Shown one piece after another: positions 42,123 through 49,134 of a stretch of 64,000 nucleotides of DNA. Position 1 is the first letter of the stretch; the number at the start of each line of letters is the position of its first letter. The stretch spans positions 1 through 64,000 of the forward strand of contig NZ_JAUYRI010000017.1 of assembly GCF_030696885.1 (NCBI RefSeq), read 5' to 3'. Source of the DNA: Thiobacillus sp. Its GTDB lineage: Bacteria; Pseudomonadota; Gammaproteobacteria; Burkholderiales; Thiobacillaceae. Below the pieces are notes generated by a model. It was not told the origin of the DNA. It saw only the letters and a program-made list of their open reading frames with translations, and ran no database searches. The position numbers and the translations under genes are program-made.

Positions 42123-42861
42123 CACGCTGCGCATCGCGCTTGTGCCCGGCGAGGCGGCGCTGCTGCGTGCGCGCACCTCGCGCGTGCTGACGTCGCCGGT
42201 ACGCACCGCCGCCAGCCTGCTGCCGCTGCTCGACGCTGCGCTCAGCGAGCCCGCCTGGCAGTGCCCGCGGGTCGAGGTCGTGCTCTCGCAGCACTTCGTC
42301 CGTCAGGTGCTGACGCCGCCGCCCGGCAAGGCACTGTCGCGCGCCGAGGAACAGGCACTGGTGGCCGCCAGCCTGCGCGAAATCTATGGCGAGACGGCAA
42401 CGCACTGGCAGGTGCAGGTGCACAGCCAGCCACCGCAATACGGGCTGGTCGGCGCGGCCGTGGACGCTGCGCTGGTGCAGCAGCTGGACGCGCTGCTGGC
42501 GCGGCATGGCTGCCGCGACGTGCATATCCGCCCGCTGGCCAGCCATGCCGCGCGACACCTGCCGGCCCGGCCTGACGGCTGGTGGGTGCTGGCCGAAGCC
42601 GGCTGGCTCAGCGTATTCGGCGGCAGCCACGGCGTCTGGCATCACCTCGCTGCGCAGCCTGCCGATGCCGATTGGGCGAGCGCGCTGCCGCAGCTGATCG
42701 AGCGCGAAGCCGCCCAGGCCGCACTGCCGATGCCGGTCACGGTGTGGATCCAGGCGCTCGGCGCCGGCGCGGTAACGGCTCCTAAAACCGGCACCCCGCG
42801 CTGGCAGGTGCTGCCGCATGACAGCCGCACCCAGGGCGCGCTCGCGCTGGCGGGCATCTAG
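42103..42861 (+). CDS. PilM/GspL-like cytoplasmic secretion component
   Basis: A 252-residue protein with an actin-like, PilM/GspL-cytoplasmic-type layout: LRIALVPGEAALLRARTSRVL, VVLSQHFVRQVLTPPPGKALSRAEEQALVAASLREIYG and GLVGAAVDAALVQQLDALLARHGC. There is no membrane segment, so it resembles PilM or a GspL lacking its anchor, with the membrane part supplied by the next gene. The start GTG lies inside gspE. It presumably couples the ATPase to the inner-membrane complex. Confidence 0.7.
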   Translation: MSRWPSDTLRIALVPGEAALLRARTSRVLTSPVRTAASLLPLLDAALSEPAWQCPRVEVVLSQHFVRQVLTPPPGKALSRAEEQALVAASLREIYGETATHWQVQVHSQPPQYGLVGAAVDAALVQQLDALLARHGCRDVHIRPLASHAARHLPARPDGWWVLAEAGWLSVFGGSHGVWHHLAAQPADADWASALPQLIEREAAQAALPMPVTVWIQALGAGAVTAPKTGTPRWQVLPHDSRTQGALALAGI

Positions 42862-43392
42862 ATGGCACGCCTCGATTTCGATTTCCATGCGCGTCCCGTG
42901 CGACCCGGCAAAGGGGCCATCGTGCTCGCGCTGGTTGGCGCGGCGGCGCTGGGCTGGAGCTGGAACAACCTGCAAACCACGCGCGCGACCGAAGCCGGGC
43001 TCGCCCTGCAGATCGCCGCGCTCGAACAGGCGGCGCCCCGCGCGGCCGCGCGCCCGGCCGCGGCGGCCGACGTTGCCACCCAGACCGCGCAGACCGATGT
43101 CACGGCCCTGCTCGCCTATTCCTGGCAGCCGGCATTCGAGGCGCTGGCGAACGCGCTCGACGACACGGTTGCGCTGGTGTCGCTCGACGCCAGCCAGGCC
43201 CGCTCGCAACTCAAGCTGGTGGCCGAGGCGCGCACGCTGGCGGAGGCCGTCGCCCTGATCGACAGGCTGCAGCAGCAGCCGGGAGTGAAGCGCGCCGCGC
43301 TGGTCCAGCACGAAGTGCAGGCCGAAGCCGATCAGAAGCCGGTGCGCTTCAATCTCCTGGTGGAGTTGCAGCCAGTGGAGTTGCAGCCATGA
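42862..43392 (+). CDS. PilN-like inner-membrane secretion component
   Basis: A 176-residue protein. A membrane segment follows a short basic start (residues about 18-38, GAIVLALVGAAALGWSW). A coiled stretch (TEAGLALQIAALEQAAP) comes next, then a ferredoxin-like domain (AFEALANALDDTVALVSLDASQARSQLKLVAEARTLAEAVALIDRLQ) as in PilN and the GspL periplasmic part. The start codon directly follows the stop of the PilM-like gene. Family assignment is by layout and context, not by strong motifs. Confidence 0.65.
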   Translation: MARLDFDFHARPVRPGKGAIVLALVGAAALGWSWNNLQTTRATEAGLALQIAALEQAAPRAAARPAAAADVATQTAQTDVTALLAYSWQPAFEALANALDDTVALVSLDASQARSQLKLVAEARTLAEAVALIDRLQQQPGVKRAALVQHEVQAEADQKPVRFNLLVELQPVELQP

Positions 43393-43919
43393 ACACGCTG
43401 CTGTGGCAGCTTCGGCAATGGGCGCGGCGCCTGGGTGCAACCGGTCTGGCCGGGATCGGCCTGCTGGTTGCCGCACTGCTGCTGCAGACGCTCGGCGTCG
43501 GCACGCTGCAGCGGTCGATCGTCGCCCAGCAGGAGCGGCTGGCCGCGCTGCGGGTAGCCGCCGCCACCCGCGAGGCGTCGCCCACGCCGCCCGTTTTTAA
43601 TCCGCTGGCCGCCTTGCCGCCGACCGGTGCGGCCTCGCAGCAGATCGGCGAACTGGCACAGCTGGCCGAGTCGCACGGGCTGGCGCTGCCGCGTGGCCGC
43701 TACAGCGTGACCTCGCAGGCCGGCACGGCGCTGGCGCGCTGGCAGCTGGTGTTGCCGGTCGAGACGCCTTACCCGGCGCTGCACGCCTTCCTCGCGGCGG
43801 CGCTGGAACGCCTGCCCAACCTGACGCTGGATGAACTGAAACTTGAGCGCGAGCGCATCGAGTCGACCGACCTGCAGGCTGAACTGCGGATGAGCCTGTT
43901 CGTGGAGACGGCGCCATGA
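43389..43919 (+). CDS. PilO/GspM-like inner-membrane secretion component
   Basis: A 176-residue protein with a membrane segment at about residues 17-35 (GATGLAGIGLLVAALLLQTLGV) followed by a coiled helix (LQRSIVAQQERLAALRVAAATR) and a ferredoxin-like domain (ELAQLAESHGLALPRGRYSV, LVLPVETPYPALHAFLAAALERLPNLTLDELKLERE). This is the PilO/GspM shape. It overlaps its neighbours by four bases on each side. It would pair with the PilN-like protein in the inner-membrane ring. Confidence 0.7.
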   Translation: MNTLLWQLRQWARRLGATGLAGIGLLVAALLLQTLGVGTLQRSIVAQQERLAALRVAAATREASPTPPVFNPLAALPPTGAASQQIGELAQLAESHGLALPRGRYSVTSQAGTALARWQLVLPVETPYPALHAFLAAALERLPNLTLDELKLERERIESTDLQAELRMSLFVETAP

Positions 43920-44410
43920 CCACATCCCGGCGTCGCGCACTGCTGTTCCTGGCGCTGGCCGGCGTGGTCGGCTGGTCGCTGTGGCTGGCTTTTGGTGAAA
44001 CGGAGAATGCCGGGGTCGACGTTGCCGAGCCGGTGACGCGCGCCCGGTCTCCCGCGCCGGCCGAAACGGCGGCGCCGGTACAGCCGCCCGAGGCCGCGCC
44101 GCGGCTGGCGCTGTCGCGCAGCAACCTGTTCCCCCAACAGACCTGGTACGTGCCGCCGCCGCCCCCGCCCCCGCAGCCCTATGTCGCGCCGCCACCTCCG
44201 CAGGCGCCGAGCCTGCCCTTCAGCTACATGGGACGCTGGCAGGAAGCCGGCCAGACCACGTATTACCTGGCGCGCGGCACGCTGCCGGTCAGCGTGCGCG
44301 CGGGCCAGGTGCTCGACGGCGTTTGGCGGCTGGAACCAGTCACCGGCGGCCAGCTGAATTTCACCTATCTACCGCTGGACCAGACGCGCAGCCTGCGCAC
44401 AGGAGATTGA
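43916..44410 (+). CDS. PilP/GspC-like periplasmic linker with proline tract
   Basis: A 164-residue protein with an N-terminal membrane anchor (residues about 8-26, LLFLALAGVVGWSLWLAFG), an Ala/Pro/Glu-rich linker and a tract of seven consecutive Pro near residue 80. The C-terminal 70 residues (FSYMGRWQEAGQTTYYLARGTLPVSVRAGQVLDGVWRLEPV) form a small beta domain like PilP or the GspC homology region, which contacts the secretin. The gene ends one base before the gspD start. Confidence 0.65.
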   Translation: MTTSRRRALLFLALAGVVGWSLWLAFGETENAGVDVAEPVTRARSPAPAETAAPVQPPEAAPRLALSRSNLFPQQTWYVPPPPPPPQPYVAPPPPQAPSLPFSYMGRWQEAGQTTYYLARGTLPVSVRAGQVLDGVWRLEPVTGGQLNFTYLPLDQTRSLRTGD

Positions 44411-44411
44411 G

Positions 44412-46424
44412 TTGCAGTACACCCGCCCTTCCGTTTTGACCGCCGCGCTGCTTGTCATGAGCGTGGCCGGTTGCGCCAGCACCAGCCTCAACGAGGGGCG
44501 CGAGCTGATCGCTGCCGGCAAGCCCGAAGCCGGCCTCGATCACCTGCGCGCGAACTTGGAGCGCGAGCCCGGCAACATCGAGCTCAAGGCCTACTACCAC
44601 ACGCAGCGCGAACGCCTGGCCAGCGAGCGCCTCACGCAGGCGCAGCAGGACCTGGATGCCGGCCGCTTCGACGCGGCCGAAGCCACGCTGCAAAGCGTGT
44701 TGCGGATGCATCCCGAAAACCCGCGCGCGGCGACGCTGTACGCCAACCTGGCGACGGCGCGTCAGCATCAGCAGGCGGTGGAGAAAGCCGATCAGGCGCT
44801 GGCGGCGGGCCGCACCGACGAGGCCACGCTCGCCTTGCGCCAGGTGTTGTCGCAAAACCCGGGGCACGCCGGCGCGCAGCGGCTGCTGCAGCAGATCCAG
44901 GCGGCGCGCCAGGCCGACGAACTGAGCCCGCGCGAACTCGGCGCCGTCTACCGCAAGCCGATCACGCTGGAATTCCGCGATGCGCCGCTGCGCAATGTGT
45001 TCGACATGATCTCGCGCCAGTCGGGCATCAATTTCGTGTTCGACAAGGATGTCCGGCTCGACATTAAGGCGACGCTGTTCGCGCGCAACACGCCGATCGC
45101 CGACGCACTGGATATGCTGCTGATGAGCGGGCAGTTGTCGAAAAAAGTGGTCAACGCCAACACGCTGCTGATCTACCCCGACGTGCCGCAGAAGCAGAAG
45201 GCGTATCAGGAATTGATGGTGAAGAGCTTTTACCTCGGCAATGCCGATGCCAAGGCCACAATGGCGATGGTGCGCACCCTGGTCAAAACGCGCGACCTCT
45301 ACGTCGACGAGCGGCTGAACCTGCTGATCATGCGCGACACGCCCGACGCCATCCGCCTGGCCGAAAAAATCATCGCGGTGCAGGACCTGGCCGAACCGGA
45401 AGTGATGCTCGATGTCGAGGTGCTGGAAGTGAAGCGCGGGCGGCTGCTCGAACTGGGCGTGCAGTACCCGAACCAGTTCTCGCTGCTGAACCTGCCACCG
45501 TCGACGACGTCGACCATTGGGCAGGGCGGCGTGGTCACCAACACCACCCCCCCCGCTTCTGTGCTGACCGTCGAGAGCTTGAAGAACATCACGGCAAGCC
45601 AGATTGCCATTAGTCCCACCCCCATGGTGAATCTCCGCAAGGACGACAGCGACGTCAACATCCTGGCCAACCCGCGCATCCGCGTGAAGAACCGCGAAAA
45701 AGCCAAGATCCACATCGGCGACAAGGTGCCGGTGATCACCTCTAACACCACCTCGACCGGGGTGATCTCGGAGTCGGTGTCCTATCTCGACGTGGGACTC
45801 AAGCTCGACGTCGAGCCCAGCGTGCTGATGCGCGACGACGTGCAGATCAAGGTCGGGCTGGAAGTCTCCAACATCGTGCGCGAAATCCGCAGCAACAGCG
45901 GCACGCTGACCTACCAGATCGGCACCCGCAACGCCGGCACCACGCTGCGCCTGAAGGACGGCGAAACCCAGGTGCTGGCCGGCCTGATTTCGGACGAGGA
46001 CCGCAGCACCGCCAGCCGCATTCCCGGACTCGGCGACCTGCCGCTCTTGGGCCGGCTGTTCTCCAATCAGCGCGACGAGCGCAGCAAGACCGAAATCGTG
46101 CTGCTGATCACGCCGCGCATCCTGCGCAGCGACGCCACCCGCCAGCCGGCGCTGACCGAATTCCGCGGCGGCACCGAGAACGCCATCGGCGGCGGCCTGC
46201 CATCCCAGCCCCAGGTGTTCGACGCGCCCCCGCCACCCCCCGACGGCGCGCCGTCCATGATTGACGGGATTCCCTCGCCATCGCCCATTTCCGATGTGAC
46301 GGGGCCAACGCTCAACATCCCGGGCCAGCCGCTTCCGCCCCCGCCTCCACCCGGCGGCGTGCCGGTGGAACCGCCACCGCTGCCGCTGCCGCAGATTCCC
46401 GCGCCGCCGGAAACGGACAACTAG
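44412..46424 (+). CDS. gspD: type II secretion outer-membrane secretin GspD (lipoprotein, TPR)
   Basis: A 670-residue secretin. The start is TTG with AGGAGA upstream. The signal peptide ends in a lipobox (VAGC, Cys21), so the protein is lipidated. Residues about 30-165 are TPR-like repeats (LDHLRANLEREPGNIELKAYY, RFDAAEATLQSVLRMHPENPRA), an addition found in PilQ/MshL-like secretins. N0/N1 domains (EFRDAPLRNVFDMISRQSGINFVFDKDV) and the secretin core (LDVGLKLDVEPSVL, VLAGLISDEDRSTASRIPGLGDLPLLGRLF) follow. The last 90 residues are Pro-rich without clear fold. Confidence 0.9.
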   Translation: MQYTRPSVLTAALLVMSVAGCASTSLNEGRELIAAGKPEAGLDHLRANLEREPGNIELKAYYHTQRERLASERLTQAQQDLDAGRFDAAEATLQSVLRMHPENPRAATLYANLATARQHQQAVEKADQALAAGRTDEATLALRQVLSQNPGHAGAQRLLQQIQAARQADELSPRELGAVYRKPITLEFRDAPLRNVFDMISRQSGINFVFDKDVRLDIKATLFARNTPIADALDMLLMSGQLSKKVVNANTLLIYPDVPQKQKAYQELMVKSFYLGNADAKATMAMVRTLVKTRDLYVDERLNLLIMRDTPDAIRLAEKIIAVQDLAEPEVMLDVEVLEVKRGRLLELGVQYPNQFSLLNLPPSTTSTIGQGGVVTNTTPPASVLTVESLKNITASQIAISPTPMVNLRKDDSDVNILANPRIRVKNREKAKIHIGDKVPVITSNTTSTGVISESVSYLDVGLKLDVEPSVLMRDDVQIKVGLEVSNIVREIRSNSGTLTYQIGTRNAGTTLRLKDGETQVLAGLISDEDRSTASRIPGLGDLPLLGRLFSNQRDERSKTEIVLLITPRILRSDATRQPALTEFRGGTENAIGGGLPSQPQVFDAPPPPPDGAPSMIDGIPSPSPISDVTGPTLNIPGQPLPPPPPPGGVPVEPPPLPLPQIPAPPETDN

Positions 46425-46428
46425 AAGC

Positions 46429-46905
46429 ATGCAGCACCGCAACGCCGGATTCAGCCTGATCGAGCTGGTGGTCACGCTGGCCATCCTCGCGCTGCTCGCC
46501 AGCGTGGCGGTACCGTTCGCGCAGCTGGTGCAGCAGCGTCACAAGGAGACTGAACTGCGCGACGCGCTGCGGCAGATCCGCACCGCGCTCGACGCCTATA
46601 AGCAAGGAGTAAAGGAAGGCCGCATCGAGGCTGCGGCCGACGCCAGCGGCTACCCGCCCCATCTCGATGCACTGTGGCAGGGCGTGGCCGACAAGACCCG
46701 GCCGGACGCCAGCAAGCTGTATTTCATCCGTCGCCTGCCGCGCGATCCGTTTTATCCAGACGCCGCCGCGCCGCCGGCCGACACCTGGGGCGTGCGCAGC
46801 TACGCCAGTCCGCCCGACGCGCCCAGTCCGGGGCGCGACGTCTTCGATGTCTACTCGCTTTCGCCGCGGACCGGGCTCAACGGCGTCCCCTATCGCGAAT
46901 GGTGA
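46429..46905 (+). CDS. type II secretion pseudopilin, minor (GspG/GspH-like)
   Basis: A 158-residue pseudopilin with cleavage site AG|FSLIELVVTLAILALLASVAVPFA and Glu5. The C-terminal part (DASKLYFIRRLPRDPFYPDA, WGVRSYASPPDAP, VFDVYSLSPRTGLNG) resembles PulG-like proteins of hybrid systems. It lies four bases after gspD and four bases before the next pseudopilin. Which of GspH/I/J it replaces cannot be told by sequence alone. Confidence 0.85.
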   Translation: MQHRNAGFSLIELVVTLAILALLASVAVPFAQLVQQRHKETELRDALRQIRTALDAYKQGVKEGRIEAAADASGYPPHLDALWQGVADKTRPDASKLYFIRRLPRDPFYPDAAAPPADTWGVRSYASPPDAPSPGRDVFDVYSLSPRTGLNGVPYREW

Positions 46906-46909
46906 ATCC

Positions 46910-47290
46910 ATGACCAAGCCGCAAACAATCGGTTTCACCCTGGTCGAGCTGCTGGTCGTGATGGCCATCATCGCGCTGCTGCTGACGCTGGCGATGCCGC
47001 GCTATTTCAATCATCTGGAAAGCTCGCGCGAGACCATCCTCAGGCAGGACCTCGCCGTCATGCGCGATGCCATCGACAAATTCCACGGCGACCGCGGCCG
47101 CTATCCCGACAGCCTCGACGAACTGGTCAACGCGCGCTACCTGCGCAGCCTGCCGGTCGATCCGCTCACCGAGCGTGCGGACACCTGGCAAACCCTGACC
47201 CCGCCGGGTGACGAGCCCGGCACCGTCTACGACATCAAGAGCGGCGCACCGGGCGCTGCGCGCGACGGTACGCCCTATGCAAGCTGGTAA
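46910..47290 (+). CDS. type II secretion pseudopilin, minor (GspG-like)
   Basis: A 126-residue pseudopilin with cleavage site IG|FTLVELLVVMAIIALLLTLAMPRYF and Glu5. The body has the GspG-type helix (LRQDLAVMRDAIDKFHGDRGRYPDSLDELVNARYLRSLPVDPLTERADTW) and a short C-terminal loop YDIKSGAPG. ATG 46910 is chosen because it places the cleavage site eight residues in. The next gene starts 14 bases inside its end. Confidence 0.85.
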   Translation: MTKPQTIGFTLVELLVVMAIIALLLTLAMPRYFNHLESSRETILRQDLAVMRDAIDKFHGDRGRYPDSLDELVNARYLRSLPVDPLTERADTWQTLTPPGDEPGTVYDIKSGAPGAARDGTPYASW

Positions 47291-47816
47291 GACCGCACAG
47301 TCCGGGTTCACCTACCTGTATGTGCTGCTGCTGATCGCGCTGATCGGCATGGGGCTCGCGGCCACCGGCACGCTGTGGCGCACCGACGCCCAGCGTGCCC
47401 GCGAGGCCGAGTTGCTGTTCGTCGGCGACCAGTACCGTCAGGCGATCCGCAGCTATTATCTGCTCGACGCCGCACAGCCGCGCCTGCCGCTGCGGATCGA
47501 CGACCTGCTGGCCGACAACCGGCGTCCCGACCCGGTGCGCCATCTGCGCCGCGCCTATCCCGACCCGGTCAGCGGCGAGGCCTTCGTGCTGATCCCGGCG
47601 GTCGAGGGCCCGGGCATCGTCGGCGTCCACAGTCCGTCGACGCAGCGGCCCTTCAAACTCGCCGGTTTTTCCATCGAGAATGAATCCTTTGCCAAGGCCA
47701 CCCGCTACAGTGAATGGCGATTTGTGTTCGTGGCGCCTGCCGTCAACGTAGCGCCTGGACCTGGTATCGGTCCCGCGACCGAGCCCGTCACGGGTCCCGA
47801 GCGCACGCCCGGTTGA
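47277..47816 (+). CDS. type II secretion pseudopilin lacking Glu5
   Basis: A 179-residue pseudopilin-like protein. The N-terminal helix is SG|FTYLYVLLLIALIGMGLAATG: a prepilin peptidase site is present, but position 5 is Tyr instead of Glu. Lack of Glu5 is typical of tip subunits of GspK type. The body is unlike classical GspK and includes YRQAIRSYYLLDAAQPRLPLRIDDLL, and the tail is Gly/Pro rich. It is the last gene of the operon, followed by 255 bases without a gene. Confidence 0.75.
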   Translation: MQAGKTAQSGFTYLYVLLLIALIGMGLAATGTLWRTDAQRAREAELLFVGDQYRQAIRSYYLLDAAQPRLPLRIDDLLADNRRPDPVRHLRRAYPDPVSGEAFVLIPAVEGPGIVGVHSPSTQRPFKLAGFSIENESFAKATRYSEWRFVFVAPAVNVAPGPGIGPATEPVTGPERTPG

Positions 47817-48071
47817 GGGCCCACAGTTTTCCGATGGCGCGTCGAGGCGGCACCGCAAGCTAAGCGCGCGTATCGGCTCACCGGCGACCGCGCCGACCCC
47901 CAGCGCATGTCGCGCGCTTTTAACATTCGCCGCACTTCGGCAGACGCAGTGTCCGGTTCTCGATACAGCGCTTTGGCTGATGTACAGATATCGATACGAC
48001 GAAATTCGAGTAACGGGACATTACTGGAATCAATGGCTTACTCGATGCGGATGAAACCGCGCGGGCCGGGC
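47817..48071. other. gap with no recognised gene
   Basis: A 255-base convergent gap between the secretion operon and the small membrane protein gene. No stem followed by a T run is seen, and frames here are short with atypical codon use. The stretch around 47970-48040 is AT-richer (ATGTACAGATATCGATACGA), unlike the flanking genes. Confidence 0.4.
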
Positions 48072-48371
48072 TTAGCACGCCAGAGCGTGCAGGCCGCACA
48101 GGTGGCGTTTGGTGAGCGCCAGCACGATCCACAGCCAGAGCAGCAGGAAGAAGGTGAGTGCCGGGATGTGGGCATCGAGAATCAGACGCGGGGTGATGAA
48201 GCGTACGGTGCGGACGGCAGGGCTGGTGACGATGCGCAACACACGATAAAAAATGTTCTGCTCGCGATATTTTCCTGCCAGCAGTGCCAGCACCCCTTGC
48301 CCAAGTAGAGCGAGGGTGGCGATCTGGACAAGGGCGAGCAGAATTCTGACCAGCAGGATGTCGAGCGGCAT
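48072..48371 (-). CDS. small membrane protein, unrecognised
   Basis: A 99-residue protein with two hydrophobic segments (residues about 8-32, ILLALVQIATLALLGQGVLALL, and 68-88, IPALTFFLLLWLWIVLAL) linked by a basic loop (REQNIFYRVLRIVTSPAVRTVRFITPR). The layout resembles small YggT-like proteins, but I cannot confirm the family. Codon use suits a real gene. It diverges from the TPR gene at 48443. Confidence 0.6.
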   Translation of the reverse strand: MPLDILLVRILLALVQIATLALLGQGVLALLAGKYREQNIFYRVLRIVTSPAVRTVRFITPRLILDAHIPALTFFLLLWLWIVLALTKRHLCGLHALAC

Positions 48372-48442
48372 GGCGAGCGTTCCGGGGGCGAAGCGCTGAT
48401 TCTAACGCAGCTTGTCAGGCTGCCGTCGGGCCGTGACAATGG

Positions 48443-49051
48443 ATGCCGACGCCACTCTGGATGAACGCCCCGATGAATTACGACCGCGTACGGCATGGCC
48501 TGCGAGGCATGCTTCTCACCGCGCTGGGCAAGCGCGAGCAGGCGCTGGCCGCCTACCGTGACAGCCACCTCGCCGACCCCAAGCATGTGGAAACCCTGCG
48601 TACGCTGGGTTGGCTGGAGGCGCAACAGGAACGCTGGGGCGCGGCAGAGGCCTGGCTTGCGCGCGCGGTTGAGCTCGAGCCGGACGACGCGCCCACCTGG
48701 TTCAATCTCGCCTACGCGCGCGACAAGGGCGGCATGGACGATGCCGCGATCGCGGCGTTCCGGCGGGCGACCGAACTGAACCCGAACAACGACCGCGCCT
48801 GGTATGGACTGGGCATGCTGCATGCGCGCCATGGGCGGCACCGTGACGCTGCAGCGGCGCTGACCGAGGCCGGGCGGCTGCAACCGATGAACGGCCTGAC
48901 CTGGTATGCGCTGGGCATGGCTTGGCATCATTGCAGCGAGCCGGACCAGGTGACGGCGGCGATCGAGCATACGCTGGCGCACGATCCGCAGACCGCGCAG
49001 CAGCTGATCCGCGACGCAGAGCGCAGCGACTACGCCCACCGGCTGGGTTGA
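48443..49051 (+). CDS. TPR repeat protein
   Basis: A 202-residue protein made almost only of tetratricopeptide repeats: GKREQALAAYRDSHLADPKHVET, GAAEAWLARAVELEPDDAPTWFNLAYARDKGGMDDAAIAAFRRATELNPNNDRAWYGLGML and HRDAAAALTEAGRLQPMNGLTWYALG. TPRs bind proteins; no enzyme domain is present, nor any signal peptide. Alternative starts exist (ATG 48461, 48473). It is convergent with the symporter operon and shares a bidirectional terminator with it. Confidence 0.8.
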   Translation: MPTPLWMNAPMNYDRVRHGLRGMLLTALGKREQALAAYRDSHLADPKHVETLRTLGWLEAQQERWGAAEAWLARAVELEPDDAPTWFNLAYARDKGGMDDAAIAAFRRATELNPNNDRAWYGLGMLHARHGRHRDAAAALTEAGRLQPMNGLTWYALGMAWHHCSEPDQVTAAIEHTLAHDPQTAQQLIRDAERSDYAHRLG

Positions 49052-49069
49052 TTCGCTTACGCAGGCAAC

Positions 49070-49101
49070 AAAAAAGCCAGCCCCGCGGGGCTGGCTTTTT
49101 T
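49070..49101. terminator. bidirectional rho-independent terminator
   Basis: GCCAGCCCC (49076-49084) and GGGGCTGGC (49087-49095) form a nine-pair stem. It is flanked by six A before and six T after, so it works for the TPR gene on the plus strand and for the symporter gene on the minus strand. Confidence 0.95.
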
Positions 49102-49134
49102 GTTGCGCGCCCGAAGGCGCGCGGGGTGCGACGA

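Noticed and set aside
46180..46420. Repeated proline-codon tracts at the gspD 3' end as a possible repeat array
   Set aside because: They are in-frame Pro-rich coding sequence of the secretin tail, with no unit length or spacers as in CRISPR or tandem-repeat arrays.
44361..46484. A 707-codon open frame antisense to the secretin gene
   Set aside because: The plus strand encodes a clear GspD; the antisense peptide has no recognisable domain and is His/Arg/Gly rich as expected for a shadow frame.
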